Shown: in pieces, positions 11,258 through 22,328 of the stretch
How the letters are laid out: each line of letters starts with the position of its first letter
Position numbering within the stretch: the first letter of the stretch is position 1
Translations under genes and position numbers: made by a program
Notes under the pieces: generated by a model
Seen by the model: only the letters and a program-made list of their open reading frames with translations
What the model was told of the DNA's origin: nothing
Databases searched by the model: none
Assembly: GCA_020746875.1 (NCBI GenBank)
Contig: JAGTJL010000017.1
Location: forward strand, 1,612,001 to 1,676,000
Source of the DNA: Rhexocercosporidium sp. MPI-PUGE-AT-0058
Taxonomy: Eukaryota > Ascomycota > Leotiomycetes > Helotiales
Length of the DNA: 64,000 nt
Reading direction: 5' to 3'

Positions 11258-12466
11258 GGGTGGTTTCTTCCAACTATAGGCGCCTAGAATTGAAAGCAGT
11301 CGGGTCGACGGAGCATCGTACTCGATGAGGCATGGGCGAGGTGGTGGATATGCCTCAATTGATGGCTAGTTGAAATATAATGTGATAAGCACCGTAGCAT
11401 TAATCGCGTCAAAGTCTCATCCTATAGAACCTTCGTGAGTAGTAATTGTGAGCGACGAAACCCACCGTCCTGCAGTTGACAAGGCTGTTAAAAACGCCAA
11501 CAGTTTTGAGTCTCAGGAGATCTCGATTGCGTAATCGTGCGCCCAATCCGCCATCTTCATATCGGCAACATAGGCGGCCCGAACCTTGTCACCTCTGTAC
11601 CTTGTCACCTCTGTACGAACGAACAGCTAGTCATCCGCTCGTCTGGTGATGTCGGAAAGGGGAAATGGTCTTCACCCCCCCTGTGCTTTTAGCGTTTTGC
11701 ATTGTGTTTGACTTTGTTCAAGACCTTTGTTTGAATGAGCTTCTACAACTACTCTGTACGTCTAGCTGATTAAAAGTGTATTACAACAAATCTGCCATGC
11801 TATATTGCATTTAATAGAAGTCGGAATGGTCTGTTCTCATACGGGGAGAGTGGCGCGTAGCGACTTCTGCTCCGAATTCCCCAAACCTACCCCACTAGAC
11901 CGCTATCTTGGCGAGATCAGGATGGATCCAAACCTTCTTGCTCAGCCGCGGCGCGGGAACATTTGCTGCAGCATGCATCGGCCAACGGTCCAGAAGTAAT
12001 CATACGTGCGCAAAAGTTTCCAATCGCGGGTTGGTTGCGCTGCACGCCTTGCTTGCAGATTTCATGTTTCGATTTATCCGCTCCTTCCATCCTTTTAGTG
12101 TGGCCCGAAATGTGAGTACGCTCCCCCTTCTAAACAATATCCCCTACAAACACAAAACTATGGGATTCAATTCCCTGTCGCCTTCCTCCTTCTGTAAGAT
12201 CCCCACGGAACTACAACATGTAAGTGTTATGTGACCGAGACACTGTTGGAGACCATGTCTCATCGTAACGTTGTACCGCATGGGCAGCATGTATGGCGTT
12301 CTAGGAGCAAGCGTGCCTTCCTGGTTGCAATAGTAAGATATGTATAAGGTGCCTATGATTCCAATGACCCGAAAACAGAAAGACAAGCGTTATTTTACCT
12401 CCCGTAACCTCGCCTACTTACCCCACACAACGGACAACGAAGACTCCATGTTCTCAGTGCTGCATT
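11258..12466. other. Intergenic stretch with a possible orphan first exon
   Basis: The only suggestive coding is ATG at 12160 to about 12219, reading MGFNSLSPSSF then CKIPTELQH before a GTAAGT donor at 12220. This resembles the start of an F-box-like protein (IPxEL), but no continuation was found downstream. The rest holds nothing I can support apart from a short tandem repeat. Confidence 0.3.
11584..11615. repeat. Exact 16-bp tandem duplication
   Basis: CCTTGTCACCTCTGTA occurs twice with no spacer. It is a local duplication with no visible function. Confidence 0.8.
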
Positions 12467-14565
12467 ATGTTTGTCTTGTACTTCATAGCTGCCCTTGCTT
12501 TGGCCAACTGCCTTAGCTTCGTTGCCGCAGACCTTGCTCCTTTGAACAGTAATCTCCAAGTTCGCAATGCTCCCGGCGCATCCTCCACAGACACATTACG
12601 GCTTCTTCATCGATCCCTCTCCGAGACGACCCTGAAGAGAGACACAAATACAGTGTTCAAAAATAGCACGTCCCTGGACACGAGCTGGGATGGTGTCGTT
12701 CTATTCAGTGTGTCTAAGTGCGTACATAACACTACCGAAAACAACTCTACGCCTCTGAATCGTGTTTCTAACATTCTCTTAGAGAAATCGAAAATGAGAG
12801 CAGTAATGCCTCTCTCCGCGCCGGCGTGGAGATTGTCTGTACAACTTGTTACATTAAAGGCCTTGCTACCGCGCAATTTACGATCAATGGAAATTTCAAT
12901 TCCAGTCAAGCATTTGACAAAGTCATCTCCGAGATCGCGGGCGAAATTGGAAATTTTTCCACGGCAGTTGTCGACTATGTTCAGCGGACCGTCAACGACA
13001 CAACAACAAATATACTGAAGGATGGACTTGATATCGATGATTTAGATTTCCCGCCCATCGACATTGATTTCGACATTGATATTCCTGACATCCCGGAGTG
13101 TGAACTCGAATTCCAATTCGATAAGTTGGAACTGTACATGCAACTTGACACTATCCTGTCTATCGGCGCTACTTATACCATCAACCTTTACACATCAAGC
13201 ACCCCAATAGGATTTGCTGTCGGGGATGATTTGATGGTCGGCATCGTCTTCACTGTTGACCTGATCCTTGCCGTGGAGGCTGAGATTGATATCAGCAGCG
13301 GTTTCCACATTCAACTCAATGACGGAATCGTTATCCGCATGCCGATCTTTAACCATAATGTCTCGAGTATAACTTTGTAAGCTAATATCTCTTCCCTGTT
13401 GCGAAAATTCAGTTATTCCCAACAAGATATGCTAACATCGCCATCCCCTAGTAATGGGGGCAACTTCGAGTTCTTGCCTGTGACAATCAAATCTGCAGGC
13501 GTCATTCTCACTGCCATTCTTCGCATTGGTCTGAAGGCTGGTCTTGAATTGTCAACACCCCACGAGATTAGCGACATGCCCGTCCTGAATGTTGCTCAAG
13601 TGGAAGTCGGTACTGGAGTTGAAGCGGGCATCTGGGTTGACATTGCGCAATTCAAGACCAACGTAACAGCGGCTCCAACAACCAAGGAGAACCCGTGCGA
13701 GCTGCGCGTTATCGAGGAATACGTGATGGCTCTCGGGGCGAATGCCGGAGCCACACTGGCGATTGGGACCCACACCTGGGGTCCCGAGGTTGAAACCAAC
13801 ACCCCAATCTACTACACTACGCTTGCAAGCGCGTGCGCTGTAAGCAAAAGTGCGACTGTAACTATGTCGACGACGAGCGCTACTGCCGCCGCTATCAAAC
13901 TGCGGGATGGTCTGAAGACGACGACGACCGTCACCGAGGTAACTTACACAGCCACAAGATGCCTCTCGACTGGACTTTTGAATTGCCCAGCCTCCCTGCA
14001 GACGACTTCGAAGAACAAGACGACGAAGACTTTGACGGCTATGGTGACCTCGGGTGCTGAAGCAGTATTTACGACGGATAATACTATCGTCAGTACCATT
14101 GCCTTTGGCACAAATGCCCACAAGATGAGTGCCACTAGCGGCAGTCCTGTATCTTATATTCCAAAGCCAACCAAGGAAGGTGGAGCAGCCCAAGAAGGTG
14201 GAGGTGCAGGCGGTAACGTCTTCAATGGAGAGACGAGAGGAATGAGTAACAAAATCATCATTGGCGTAAGCGTCGGCCTCGGCATACCGGTACTAGTTGG
14301 TATCATCGCTGGTCTTGTGTAAGTTTTTTTCTTCTTCGTTTTTGCCTTTCCTGCCATACATAAACTACTGACTGATCTTGATAGCTACTTCTATAAGCAC
14401 AGGCGATCTGCTGCTATCCAAAACGCGGAGCCGACCTATCAGACTCAACAGGTTCTTCGGACTCAACAGGTTCTTCAGACTCCTGAGCAGTACAGCCATT
14501 GGCCAGCTGCGTCTGGCAAGAAGACGCCTAATATTACTGTAGCCGAGTACCGAAGACACTCCTGA
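12467..14565 (+). CDS. Type I membrane protein with large ectodomain (DUF7029/DUF7223-like layout)
   Basis: Four exons (12467-12717, 12783-13376, 13452-14318, 14385-14565) encode 630 aa; all three introns are GT-AG and restore frame. Residues 1-21 are a signal peptide (MFVLYFIAALALANCLSFVAA). The ectodomain has paired cysteines (VCTTCY), an acidic Asp/Ile/Pro run near 190-210 (DGLDIDDLDFPPIDIDFDID), beta-rich sequence, and a Thr/Ser-rich stalk. A Gly-rich spacer precedes one transmembrane helix at about 549-573 (IIIGVSVGLGIPVLVGIIAG). It is followed by YFYKHRRS and a cytoplasmic tail of about 56 residues with a duplicated TQQVL. The layout resembles fungal surface proteins annotated as DUF7029/DUF7223 (from memory, tentative). 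A plasma-membrane or wall-sensor role is possible but unproven. The gene appears intact. Confidence 0.8.
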
Positions 14566-17500
14566 GTCAAGTTATGGGAGAATTGAGACGGGTATAATGG
14601 AAAGAGGGGTGGCCGCTCACAAGAACAAGATAGACTGCAAAGACTGCGGTACCCCACTAAGGCATGGCCCACAGAATTCAATAGCTAGACTGCGGTTGCC
14701 CAATTCACATTGTGTCAATTGATAATGCTATTCGCTATAATATTCAAAGCCAGGATCGGTAATGACCGTTCGCATGGCGTGTGGAAGTAGAGGGTTATCC
14801 ATGTTGCTGGATGTCGTATTGGTGTGTTCAATACTGCTGGTGGAGTAGAGAGGCTGGAGTTTTCTCTGTCTCTTTAATGGAGGCTCCTTTATAGCGGCGC
14901 GTTGAGAAGCACTCTAGTTGTGCCGATGGTATAGCTAGAAGGAGCTGATGACAGCGAATGCGACAGCCAACCATCACCTACCTTCAATTTTACGGGCCCT
15001 GTCAGGAATGCTCCAAGGTATGGATAGTGAATGTGGACGGGAAATATGTTGAAGGGTGTGCGGGGGAGGTCGAATATCTACAAGGAAGACTTGACGGGTG
15101 GGTTAAGGATCAGTAAGGGTCGATGGACCTCGACTACCAACAACGACTACCAAGAGTTTTTCGGGACTAAGTTAATGGGAGTCTTGGAGCCTAAATATGA
15201 CGAAGCTACGAATACACCCGAAGGAGGGAGATGGCGATCTACCAGAAAGGGCCATACTGAGGAATTGAATACCTTGTGAATTGTTTTTGCTTCTCAACTC
15301 GTGATGCAGTCATAAGATATCTACATGCTCCTGCTTTGAATGTAACAAAATCTCAATCTCCGCTGCTGGGGTGGAACGTCGAGACTTACTACCATATCGA
15401 CCAAACCATTCCTCGTCCCCGCGAGATGAGATGCAACTTACACTACCTCCAGACCCAAGCATAATGTCTGTCAGTGAGCCATGTTCGCCCTCGTAAACTG
15501 ATCTGCTACGTGCATACGCAGAATTCCTGCAACGTAGTCCTGCAAATGCAATCAGAGGGTAACAGCAGGACCAACAGTTTGTCCAATTCCGGAACATGTT
15601 TCCTACCTGGGGATGATGGAAGGAATGAGTGACTGGCTGCAGAGGGGACATTTCCCAGGTACCTCTGGGTACAATAGCTCCACATAATGGGATACTGGGT
15701 ACTCTCAATCCCGAGAACGTAACCGATATTCTGGTATGGACTGCTGCTTTCTCGTGAAGTCATCGGTATGCCAAACTGGCTAGCATCTTTCCCTATTGCG
15801 AGGACAATATATTATCCACGTTAATAATTGAACTTCATAGATCGGATTCAATGTCAGTGGAGTAGGATTCCAATCATTCTACTTCATCATGAGCAGTGAC
15901 CGCCGTTGCTTCCAGCCCATGACTGGCTGTCCATTCGAACGGAGGATGTGTCTCGATGCGATTTATGTGCGGGATGATGTTTAGTGTAGAATTTTGACGA
16001 CCCTCGGGTGCTCTGACGCCAACTTTCTGGCTTCGGTATCGTTTATGAGAGATCTTGGACGTCTGGGGATAACACGATATCCAAGTTGCATTTTACAGAC
16101 TAGAGTTTCAGAACGGCGATAGGTCTGACTCCATGCCTATGAGGGGTTGCAATAACCCGTCAGGACATGCAAGGTCAGATTCAAATTCTCAGACTCAACC
16201 CTCATAAAAGTACTTTTGGTGGGTCTGGTCTTTTCCACAACACGAGGGATTGTGCAGTGTATGACTCAGGTTCAAGGACAAGGGCTGCCGAACGCGGCTT
16301 CATGCGTCTTCTGCAATCTTGATAAGAATCTCCAATACCACGAGCATCTTTCAGAACTTGGTATGTGGCATTTTCCTGGCTGTCCGGACAGATTGAGTGA
16401 TTGGTGGGTGGGATGTGGTTGTGATTGCCAATGCCAACGATTGGTGGCCCGAAGTCCCCAATGACCTGCAATACTTGACCTGAGAATCATGCTTTGGTGG
16501 TGAGGTCGCTTTCTGCGCGGTAATTTGAGCTCTACTGTTCTGCTTGAATTGGTAGAAAGGCTTCGCATTCCTAGATTAGGATATTCAATTAATTGAATAC
16601 CGATGTTGAAAGTTCGATTTCGTTCTCCTGTGCTGACAGCAAGTCAAATTATAGAAGCTCTGGTTGGTGTCGAGGCTCTCACTGTTTTCGTCCGTAAAGA
16701 TACATAACAGGCATTGAAACTTGAGGGGCTGCAGCATTGTCGGACCTCATGCATGGAGATTCTACATCTGATACCATTCGTCTGTCGAGAATTGCAAGAA
16801 TATAGACAGAGCTTGCAGATGTTTCCCGTATGTGGCTTGTATACAAGCTCCATGGTCTCTCCACAACGTTCCCCTCAAACCTTGCGTGACCGTCACAAGA
16901 CCGCAACCTCCTCAATCATCCTATACTTGAGCTTATCTCTGGAGTCGACAAATTTCTCCACAATATTCCGTTCAAATCCGGTGACGACACCATGAGGATC
17001 TCAGTCTTCTCAACAGTCTGTCTTTGGAGTCAACAAACCTATCCACGATATCGCTCTCAAATTTGGCAAGTTCGTCTTGAGAATGTCAGGCCTCTAGACG
17101 GACTTGCTCTTGAGACTCTTCGCAAGGACTACACCATTTTTGAAATTCTGCTTGATTTTTAAAGCAAACAGCTTGGATGATCAGAGGTGTGAAGAAGGCC
17201 TCGCTGCGACGGCATCAACCGTTCGGGTTGCGGATTAGGCTCATGTCGACAACGCAAATGTAACCACTTGAGCCGTTATAAAGAGCGGCCTTCAGCTCGA
17301 ACTCCGCGAATCGAGAACGGCTTGAACAGCGGTTTGATGCTTAAGGTAACGGATCTTAAGTGGTCGAGTCTGTGATTAACCCAGAAATGATCTATCTCCT
17401 TAATAATCAGCGAGGCTTGAGTAATCCGATTTTAGAACTCCTCCGTGCTTTTCCCCCGAAGACCTTGTCCTTCTCGATGTTTGGCCCAGAAAGAGACTTT

Positions 17501-18380
17501 TTCTTCTTCATGATTGGTGCGGCTTGAATAATCTGGCCCTGGGATAGGCATTGTCCATCTCCTTGACGTCTGGCAAGGATTGGGTAGCTGGATTAAAAGG
17601 ATTGGCCGCTTGTATGCAAGCACATCGGTCTTGTCCCTCTGCTTGGTCGGGCGAGGGCTGCATTAATTTGTCCTTGATAACTGGCGCAGCCCAGGTAGTC
17701 GAAGCGGGGACTGGGTGCTTAATGGGAAGCCAAAGAACCTCTGCCGCTCGAACAGCGAGGTCGAATCACCATAGAATGAACCTCGTTCGCGGCAACTATC
17801 TTACCGACACCAATTTCTGTCTACGAGTAAACCTTTGATTACGACTTTCAAGTTTAAACTGCTCTTTGATCAGAATATTTCCGAGTAACTATAAATCAAA
17901 TTTGCCATTAGCGTTGCAGCTACATCTCCAAGTGTGCGCCAAACCGTGCAGTAACAGAAACATCTTAGCACTGGTCGAATGGATTTTCTCATCGCCGCTA
18001 GTGAAGACTGCTAACGAGAAATAAAATTTGTAAGTGGTTTATAAAATCCCAACTCCAGAGAAGACTCACATCGCCAGGCGTGCGTTCAAACGAGGGGTTG
18101 TAGTTGGGGCCGATTATGTAAGCGAACTCGCTTGGCTAGGAAAATATACAAGCAAAAGAAAAAGAGAAAAAAAATTGTTGTGGCCAAGCTGTCGGGAATG
18201 AAGGAAATGAGAGGTACTTACTATTGAATAGGCGTGAGCGTTCCCAACACTAAACACCCTACTTTCAGAGGAACTACTGGGCAATGTAGTTTCAGATCAT
18301 GGTGTCGGTAGTTGCAGACACCCCCGCAAGAGCATCTCGTGTTTTAGCGATCATTATTGTCAATCCGTTTAGCATATACC
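14566..18380. other. Long stretch without a supported gene
   Basis: Short frames occur on both strands but none has family evidence. One weak two-exon possibility is ATG at about 15735 with a GTATGC donor, an acceptor ending TTCATAG at 15840, and a Cys-containing second exon (MSSDRRCFQPMTGCPFERR) ending near 15984. Around 16,960-17,160 a frame reading YPRYRSQIWQVRLENVRP could be a decayed gene. Neither is strong enough to call. Confidence 0.35.
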
Positions 18381-19853
18381 CTAATTAGAATACCCGTACC
18401 AGTACAACCTGCACAATCTGAACATAGATCGGAACTCTTTGTCGAAATGTGCGCCGAGGCGTATGTCAGACGGAGTAATCTTCCGCTTGTTATCCCTCGA
18501 GACCGGACTCGCATCCTTCAGCAATTCCGCCACGAGATACCTCACTATGCTTGCTATCCCAGTACTGAACCCGTTATTATTAACCAAAGAACCGTTCCTA
18601 CACCGTGGTTCCAGAAAGTTTTTGATGCGGCTGCCTACCGCATCGAAGTCGAACCCAGGAATCGGGTCCTTATGGGGCTCAACCACATACGTTTTGACCC
18701 AATTCCTGTGGTACGTCTCATCCTTCGTCGTGCCGGGTTTAGGACACAGAGTTGCTGCTGCTGCAAAAGTTGAATCTTCAGTGGAAGCAGGGATAACGAA
18801 TTGCTCCAAGTAGCTCAGGATCATTTCGTTCAGGAGGTCGAATACTGGCCTTTGCAAAAGACTGGGTATTTCCAGAGTTTCGGCCGCAACCCGAATTGCT
18901 TCAAAATCTGCCTCCTTCAAGATATGCAAATTCTTGTCGTAAGGGCCTAGGCACTCAGACTCAACAGGACGTCCCTCAAAGATGTCCGAGCGAGGAGGAT
19001 ATATTTGTTGCATCTCCATTGTACTGTCCACCATCTTGTTTAACATGTCGAAGCCTTCATACTTATATCCCTCACGCAATTTACGTTCAAAGCTCTCTTC
19101 CGGGGTTTCTTTCAAGCGCAATGATTTAGACAGTCCTCGAAAGGTAGTCTGGTCGAAGTACGTGTTCGTCGTAAAGAACAAGAACGATCTCGCTGCGCTA
19201 TGAGCATCATCAAACCCAAAGCGAGCAAACATATATTCGCCATTCGGAATATAAAACCATGCTCCATGCTCCGGCTGAACCCTCTCCTTGGCAGTCTTCC
19301 CTTTCCACTCCGCGATCTGCTTCTCGCCATGGCCATAATCGACGATTCCCAAAGAATTGTAAAGACCTACATCTCTGAATTGAGAATCCTCCAACTCATC
19401 AGGAACTTCCTCAAATCGTTCCTCTTCTTCCTTCCCACATTGAATAATCCAATCATACCGATTAATAACCAACACTCCCTCCCTCGACGTCCTCTCGTTA
19501 TTCCACTTGCTTCCACTATCCATCTCATATGGCGATCCCGAGACACGGAGAATTTTATCGATTTCTACTTCGGGATCGACGTCGGCGTGGCACGCGAACC
19601 ATGCGCTGACGACTCCACCCTGCTCGAGGTCGATAAGTTGGTATGTGATCCATGTCCCGTTCTGGGCAGAGATGTTATGTATATATGTCTGGACCATGAC
19701 TGTCCCGCCGATTTGGTGAGGGGTCTGGACCGGGGGAGGGTTGAAGGGCTGGATGGGCTGCAATGCGCCATGAAACATAGTGTGGAGGGAGCCGTAACAG
19801 AGACATCCGCTTGCTACTGTAAAGCGAGCATGTCCTTGCGGTTTGGCCGCCAT
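18381..19853 (-). CDS. Unknown protein with a C-terminal H2A-like histone fold
   Basis: This is a single exon of 490 aa with a good start context (ATCATGGCG). Residues 1 to about 400 match no domain I know; they contain GTWITYQLIDLEQGGVVSAW near 66-85, a Glu-rich patch around 140, and aromatic-rich segments. Residues about 404-480 follow core histone H2A in order. VGSRIKNFL corresponds to the H2A alpha-1 VGRIxRFL, IVRYLVAELL to the long alpha-2 VLEYLAAEIL, RDNKRKITPSDIRL to RDNKKTRIIPRHLQL of loop 2, and DKEF to the NDEEL acidic-patch region. The long N-terminal extension makes it unlike canonical H2A. Roles such as a chromatin-associated variant or a histone-fold dimeriser are inference. There are no visible lesions. 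Confidence 0.75.
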   Translation of the reverse strand: MAAKPQGHARFTVASGCLCYGSLHTMFHGALQPIQPFNPPPVQTPHQIGGTVMVQTYIHNISAQNGTWITYQLIDLEQGGVVSAWFACHADVDPEVEIDKILRVSGSPYEMDSGSKWNNERTSREGVLVINRYDWIIQCGKEEEERFEEVPDELEDSQFRDVGLYNSLGIVDYGHGEKQIAEWKGKTAKERVQPEHGAWFYIPNGEYMFARFGFDDAHSAARSFLFFTTNTYFDQTTFRGLSKSLRLKETPEESFERKLREGYKYEGFDMLNKMVDSTMEMQQIYPPRSDIFEGRPVESECLGPYDKNLHILKEADFEAIRVAAETLEIPSLLQRPVFDLLNEMILSYLEQFVIPASTEDSTFAAAATLCPKPGTTKDETYHRNWVKTYVVEPHKDPIPGFDFDAVGSRIKNFLEPRCRNGSLVNNNGFSTGIASIVRYLVAELLKDASPVSRDNKRKITPSDIRLGAHFDKEFRSMFRLCRLYWYGYSN

Positions 19854-20590
19854 GATTAGTTTGCTGATAAATTTGGATATGTTCTGAAGTTTTTTTTTGG
19901 ACCTGATGTCGATTTAAATGTGGGGGAAAAGGGTGACTTTTTGGTGTAACGTCGCCAAATCTAGGCAGCTCAAGGGATCGCGGGTCATCTGACTCAATCC
20001 TCAAATGCCTCGAAGACTGATAAGGATTGTCAGGAATTGCTGTCTAGGCTATGAGTAAGCTAGACCCTTCTAAGCCTACGCGAAGGCAGCTCCTAATTAT
20101 TGTACTTAATATTGATTGATTGATTTATTCATAGACCGATCCCAGGGACCGAAGGTCGCTCATGCGGCACCTTGCGTAGAAAACAGAGTAGGAAGTACTT
20201 AGACTTAATGGTGAGGGCATTGCTATTCCGTCATATTCTATAGGCTTCATCGCCTTACAAGGGTGGATGAGACCCACTGTCAACGCCCTTCCGCACTGTA
20301 GCTGAGACCGCAAGAGGGATCTTCGCTAACGCTGAGCAAACAATCATCAACCCTCATTTGAACACTTTCGTTATGCGAATAGATGGCTACAAGTAAAGCA
20401 ACGTTAAGAGGATAAAATCAATTCCACGACTAAACTATGAAAATTCAACATCCAGGAAAGTTGAGCGAGAGACGAAAACCCAGAAACAAAGACCTCGAAA
20501 AGATACAACCCTTGAAAATTTCCCCAATGCCAACCATCTTGCCTAAGCCAAGTCCCAGACCGACCCAACTAGGAAATTCTTAGTGATTAT
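19854..20590. other. Intergenic stretch
   Basis: It holds the upstream region of the histone-fold gene and the downstream region of the defensin gene. No coding or repeat feature is supported. Confidence 0.4.
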
Positions 20591-21015
20591 CTAGTTGAAG
20601 ACACAAATGCAAGTCCTAGTCCAAAACGTCAGCAAGCACTCAAAACTTTCTCTCACTTCACCACTTACGGATGTCCCAAATACCAAGGCCCGCCACAATA
20701 TCCACCAGATCGTCCACCACCAAGACCGCGGCACTGCATCCGATCAGCGAATTACTCTCAAATCAACCAGGAATGTAAGGGACTTACATGATCAGAGCAC
20801 TCATAAGCATTGAATGGGCATCCAAAACCCCGCTTAGCCATCTCAGACCTAGCTGCAACACCAGAGGGAGCAACGGGAGCAGCAGGGAACTCCTCTTGTC
20901 CTGGAGCGGCTTCCTCGCGCCAGGGAGCAGGGAGTGCGTTTGCCTTTGGGGAGGGAGCGGCCATGACGCCAGCAAGAAGAGGAAGGACGAGAGCGGTGAT
21001 CTGGAAGAACTGCAT
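20591..21015 (-). CDS. Defensin precursor (CS-alpha-beta, plectasin/eurocin type)
   Basis: Three exons on the minus strand (21015-20788, 20733-20669, 20615-20591) give a 105-aa prepropeptide. Both introns are GTAAGT...AG and the last ends at a TAG. Residues 1-20 are a signal peptide (MQFFQITALVLPLLAGVMAA). An acidic Ala/Pro/Glu-rich propiece ends in the dibasic Lys61-Arg62, a Kex2 site. The predicted mature peptide, residues 63-105 (43 aa), begins GFGCPFNAYECSDHC, continues GGGRSGGYCGGPWYLGHP and ends TCICVFN: six cysteines with CxxxC and CxC spacing and the GGYC gamma-core, as in fungal defensins that bind bacterial lipid II. Activity against Gram-positive bacteria is what the family predicts, not something the sequence proves. 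The first-exon frame alone would end early; the spliced frame is essential. It appears intact. Confidence 0.92.
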
Positions 21016-21161
21016 GTTGAAGTTTTCTTGATTTTCAAGGCGTTTGAAAAATTGAGATGGAGCTTGAAGCTTGAAGCTTGTTTTGATGGTTGGAGTTTGA
21101 TTGTTGAGTTTGGTTGTTAATGATGTTGTGATGAGGAATTTGAAGGGTGATGAGATGGGTG

Positions 21162-21167
21162 TTTATA
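21162..21167 (-). promoter_or_regulatory. TATA-like box upstream of the defensin gene
   Basis: TATAAA on the minus strand lies about 150 bp upstream of the defensin start codon, which would give a 5' UTR of roughly 115-120 nt. Confidence 0.35.
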
Positions 21168-21168
21168 G

Positions 21169-21947
21169 ATTTCTGGTGAGTCTCTTTTCTTCATCGTTAT
21201 GCTATTTTGAGCCTTGAAGGGGAGTTGAGTTTGTCCGTCTTATTCTTTTTTTTTTGAATCTATTTCACGCATCATGAGGTTTTTCTGAAGTTATTTTCAT
21301 TCATCGTAAGATATTGTTGATCCTATATTCCTTCCCCCTTCTATTCCGCTTTGTGTTGCTATGCCATTTTCGAATGAGTGGCGAAAAATGAAAGTTTCTT
21401 GAAGCTTAGCATGAAGGATCTGGTAGATTGATGTGCGATATTCTTAAAATATCTATGGTGTTGAGCAAGTGGTCTAGAGATCACTCTGAAACGAAGATCC
21501 TTGGAGTTGTCACTGGGGCAAGGATACCCCGGATCGCTGTTGCGATAGTCATGTGAGCGGAAAGGATCTAGGCACATGTAGTGTTTGATTGGACGAGAAG
21601 GGGGAGGCTGAGGCGTGGTTGATCCTTCTATTCTCGTAGCCGAGAACTGGATCAGCGTCACGAAAATTTGGAGATTCCTTCTCATCCTTCTGCGGGATAA
21701 CACAAAATCCGACTCTTTAATTAGTTTGGAAGTGACTAAAAATGATGTTTATTACTTTTAGTTCGAGGGTTGTGGTGTGGTTGAGTGAAGTGGAGGCAAG
21801 GAGGGTGATGCATAAATCCACGGCCAGCCGCCATGAAGAACTTCTCATCCCACTACAACGCTTCAAAAAGTTTACTGTCAAGGTTCTTAGCGTCCAGGTG
21901 ATCAAATTTCGATTTTAACATTTCACCTTATCAACCAATTCCTCATA
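21169..21947. other. Intergenic region between divergent small secreted genes
   Basis: The defensin gene points left and the crystallin-like gene points right, so this 0.8-kb stretch carries both upstream regions. A T-run is at about 21247-21256. No gene is supported inside it. Confidence 0.4.
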
Positions 21948-22328
21948 ATGAAGCCCACAACTCTCACCACCTTCCTCGCCTTCACTCTCCCCTGCCTCAC
22001 CTCAGCTTGGCGCCTTCGCCTCTACCGCAACCCAGGCTACCAAGTTCTCATTGAAGATAAATCCGACTTCTTCAGTCATGGCTGCACCAACCTCGATCCT
22101 CAACTGAGAGGCCAAACCAGCTCCATGCATTGGGAAGGAGAAGGAGCTCTTGGACAATGCACTATGCATTTGTATCAGCGTCCAGGCTGTTCAATTCCGA
22201 TCGTGGTAAAGACGAGCGATATCTCGATTCCAAATTTTGCGACAAAGGGTGTTGATGATAAGGTTAGTTCTTGGAAGGTAGTTTGCCAAGAAGATGTTGG
22301 GAAGCGAGAAGTTGAATGGCGTGCATGA
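21948..22328 (+). CDS. Small secreted four-cysteine protein, possibly beta/gamma-crystallin-like
   Basis: This is a single exon of 126 aa. Residues 1-20 are a signal peptide (MKPTTLTTFLAFTLPCLTSA). The mature part is about 106 residues with four cysteines (46, 71, 81, 113), enough for two disulfides. It shows two similar halves, each with a Tyr-containing strand followed by Pro-Gly (LRLYRNPGYQV and MHLYQRPGCSI). The second half ends in DDKVSSWKVVC, which recalls the D(K)xSSxKV strand of beta/gamma-crystallin motifs. The fold assignment is tentative. Size, secretion and Cys content fit a secreted fungal effector or antimicrobial protein. It is divergent from the defensin gene, about 930 bp start to start. 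It appears intact. Confidence 0.75.
   Translation: MKPTTLTTFLAFTLPCLTSAWRLRLYRNPGYQVLIEDKSDFFSHGCTNLDPQLRGQTSSMHWEGEGALGQCTMHLYQRPGCSIPIVVKTSDISIPNFATKGVDDKVSSWKVVCQEDVGKREVEWRA

Noticed and set aside
13552..14193. 213-codon minus-strand frame opposite the membrane protein gene
   Set aside because: It is a shadow of the third exon of the plus-strand gene, whose signal peptide, introns and transmembrane segment are coherent.
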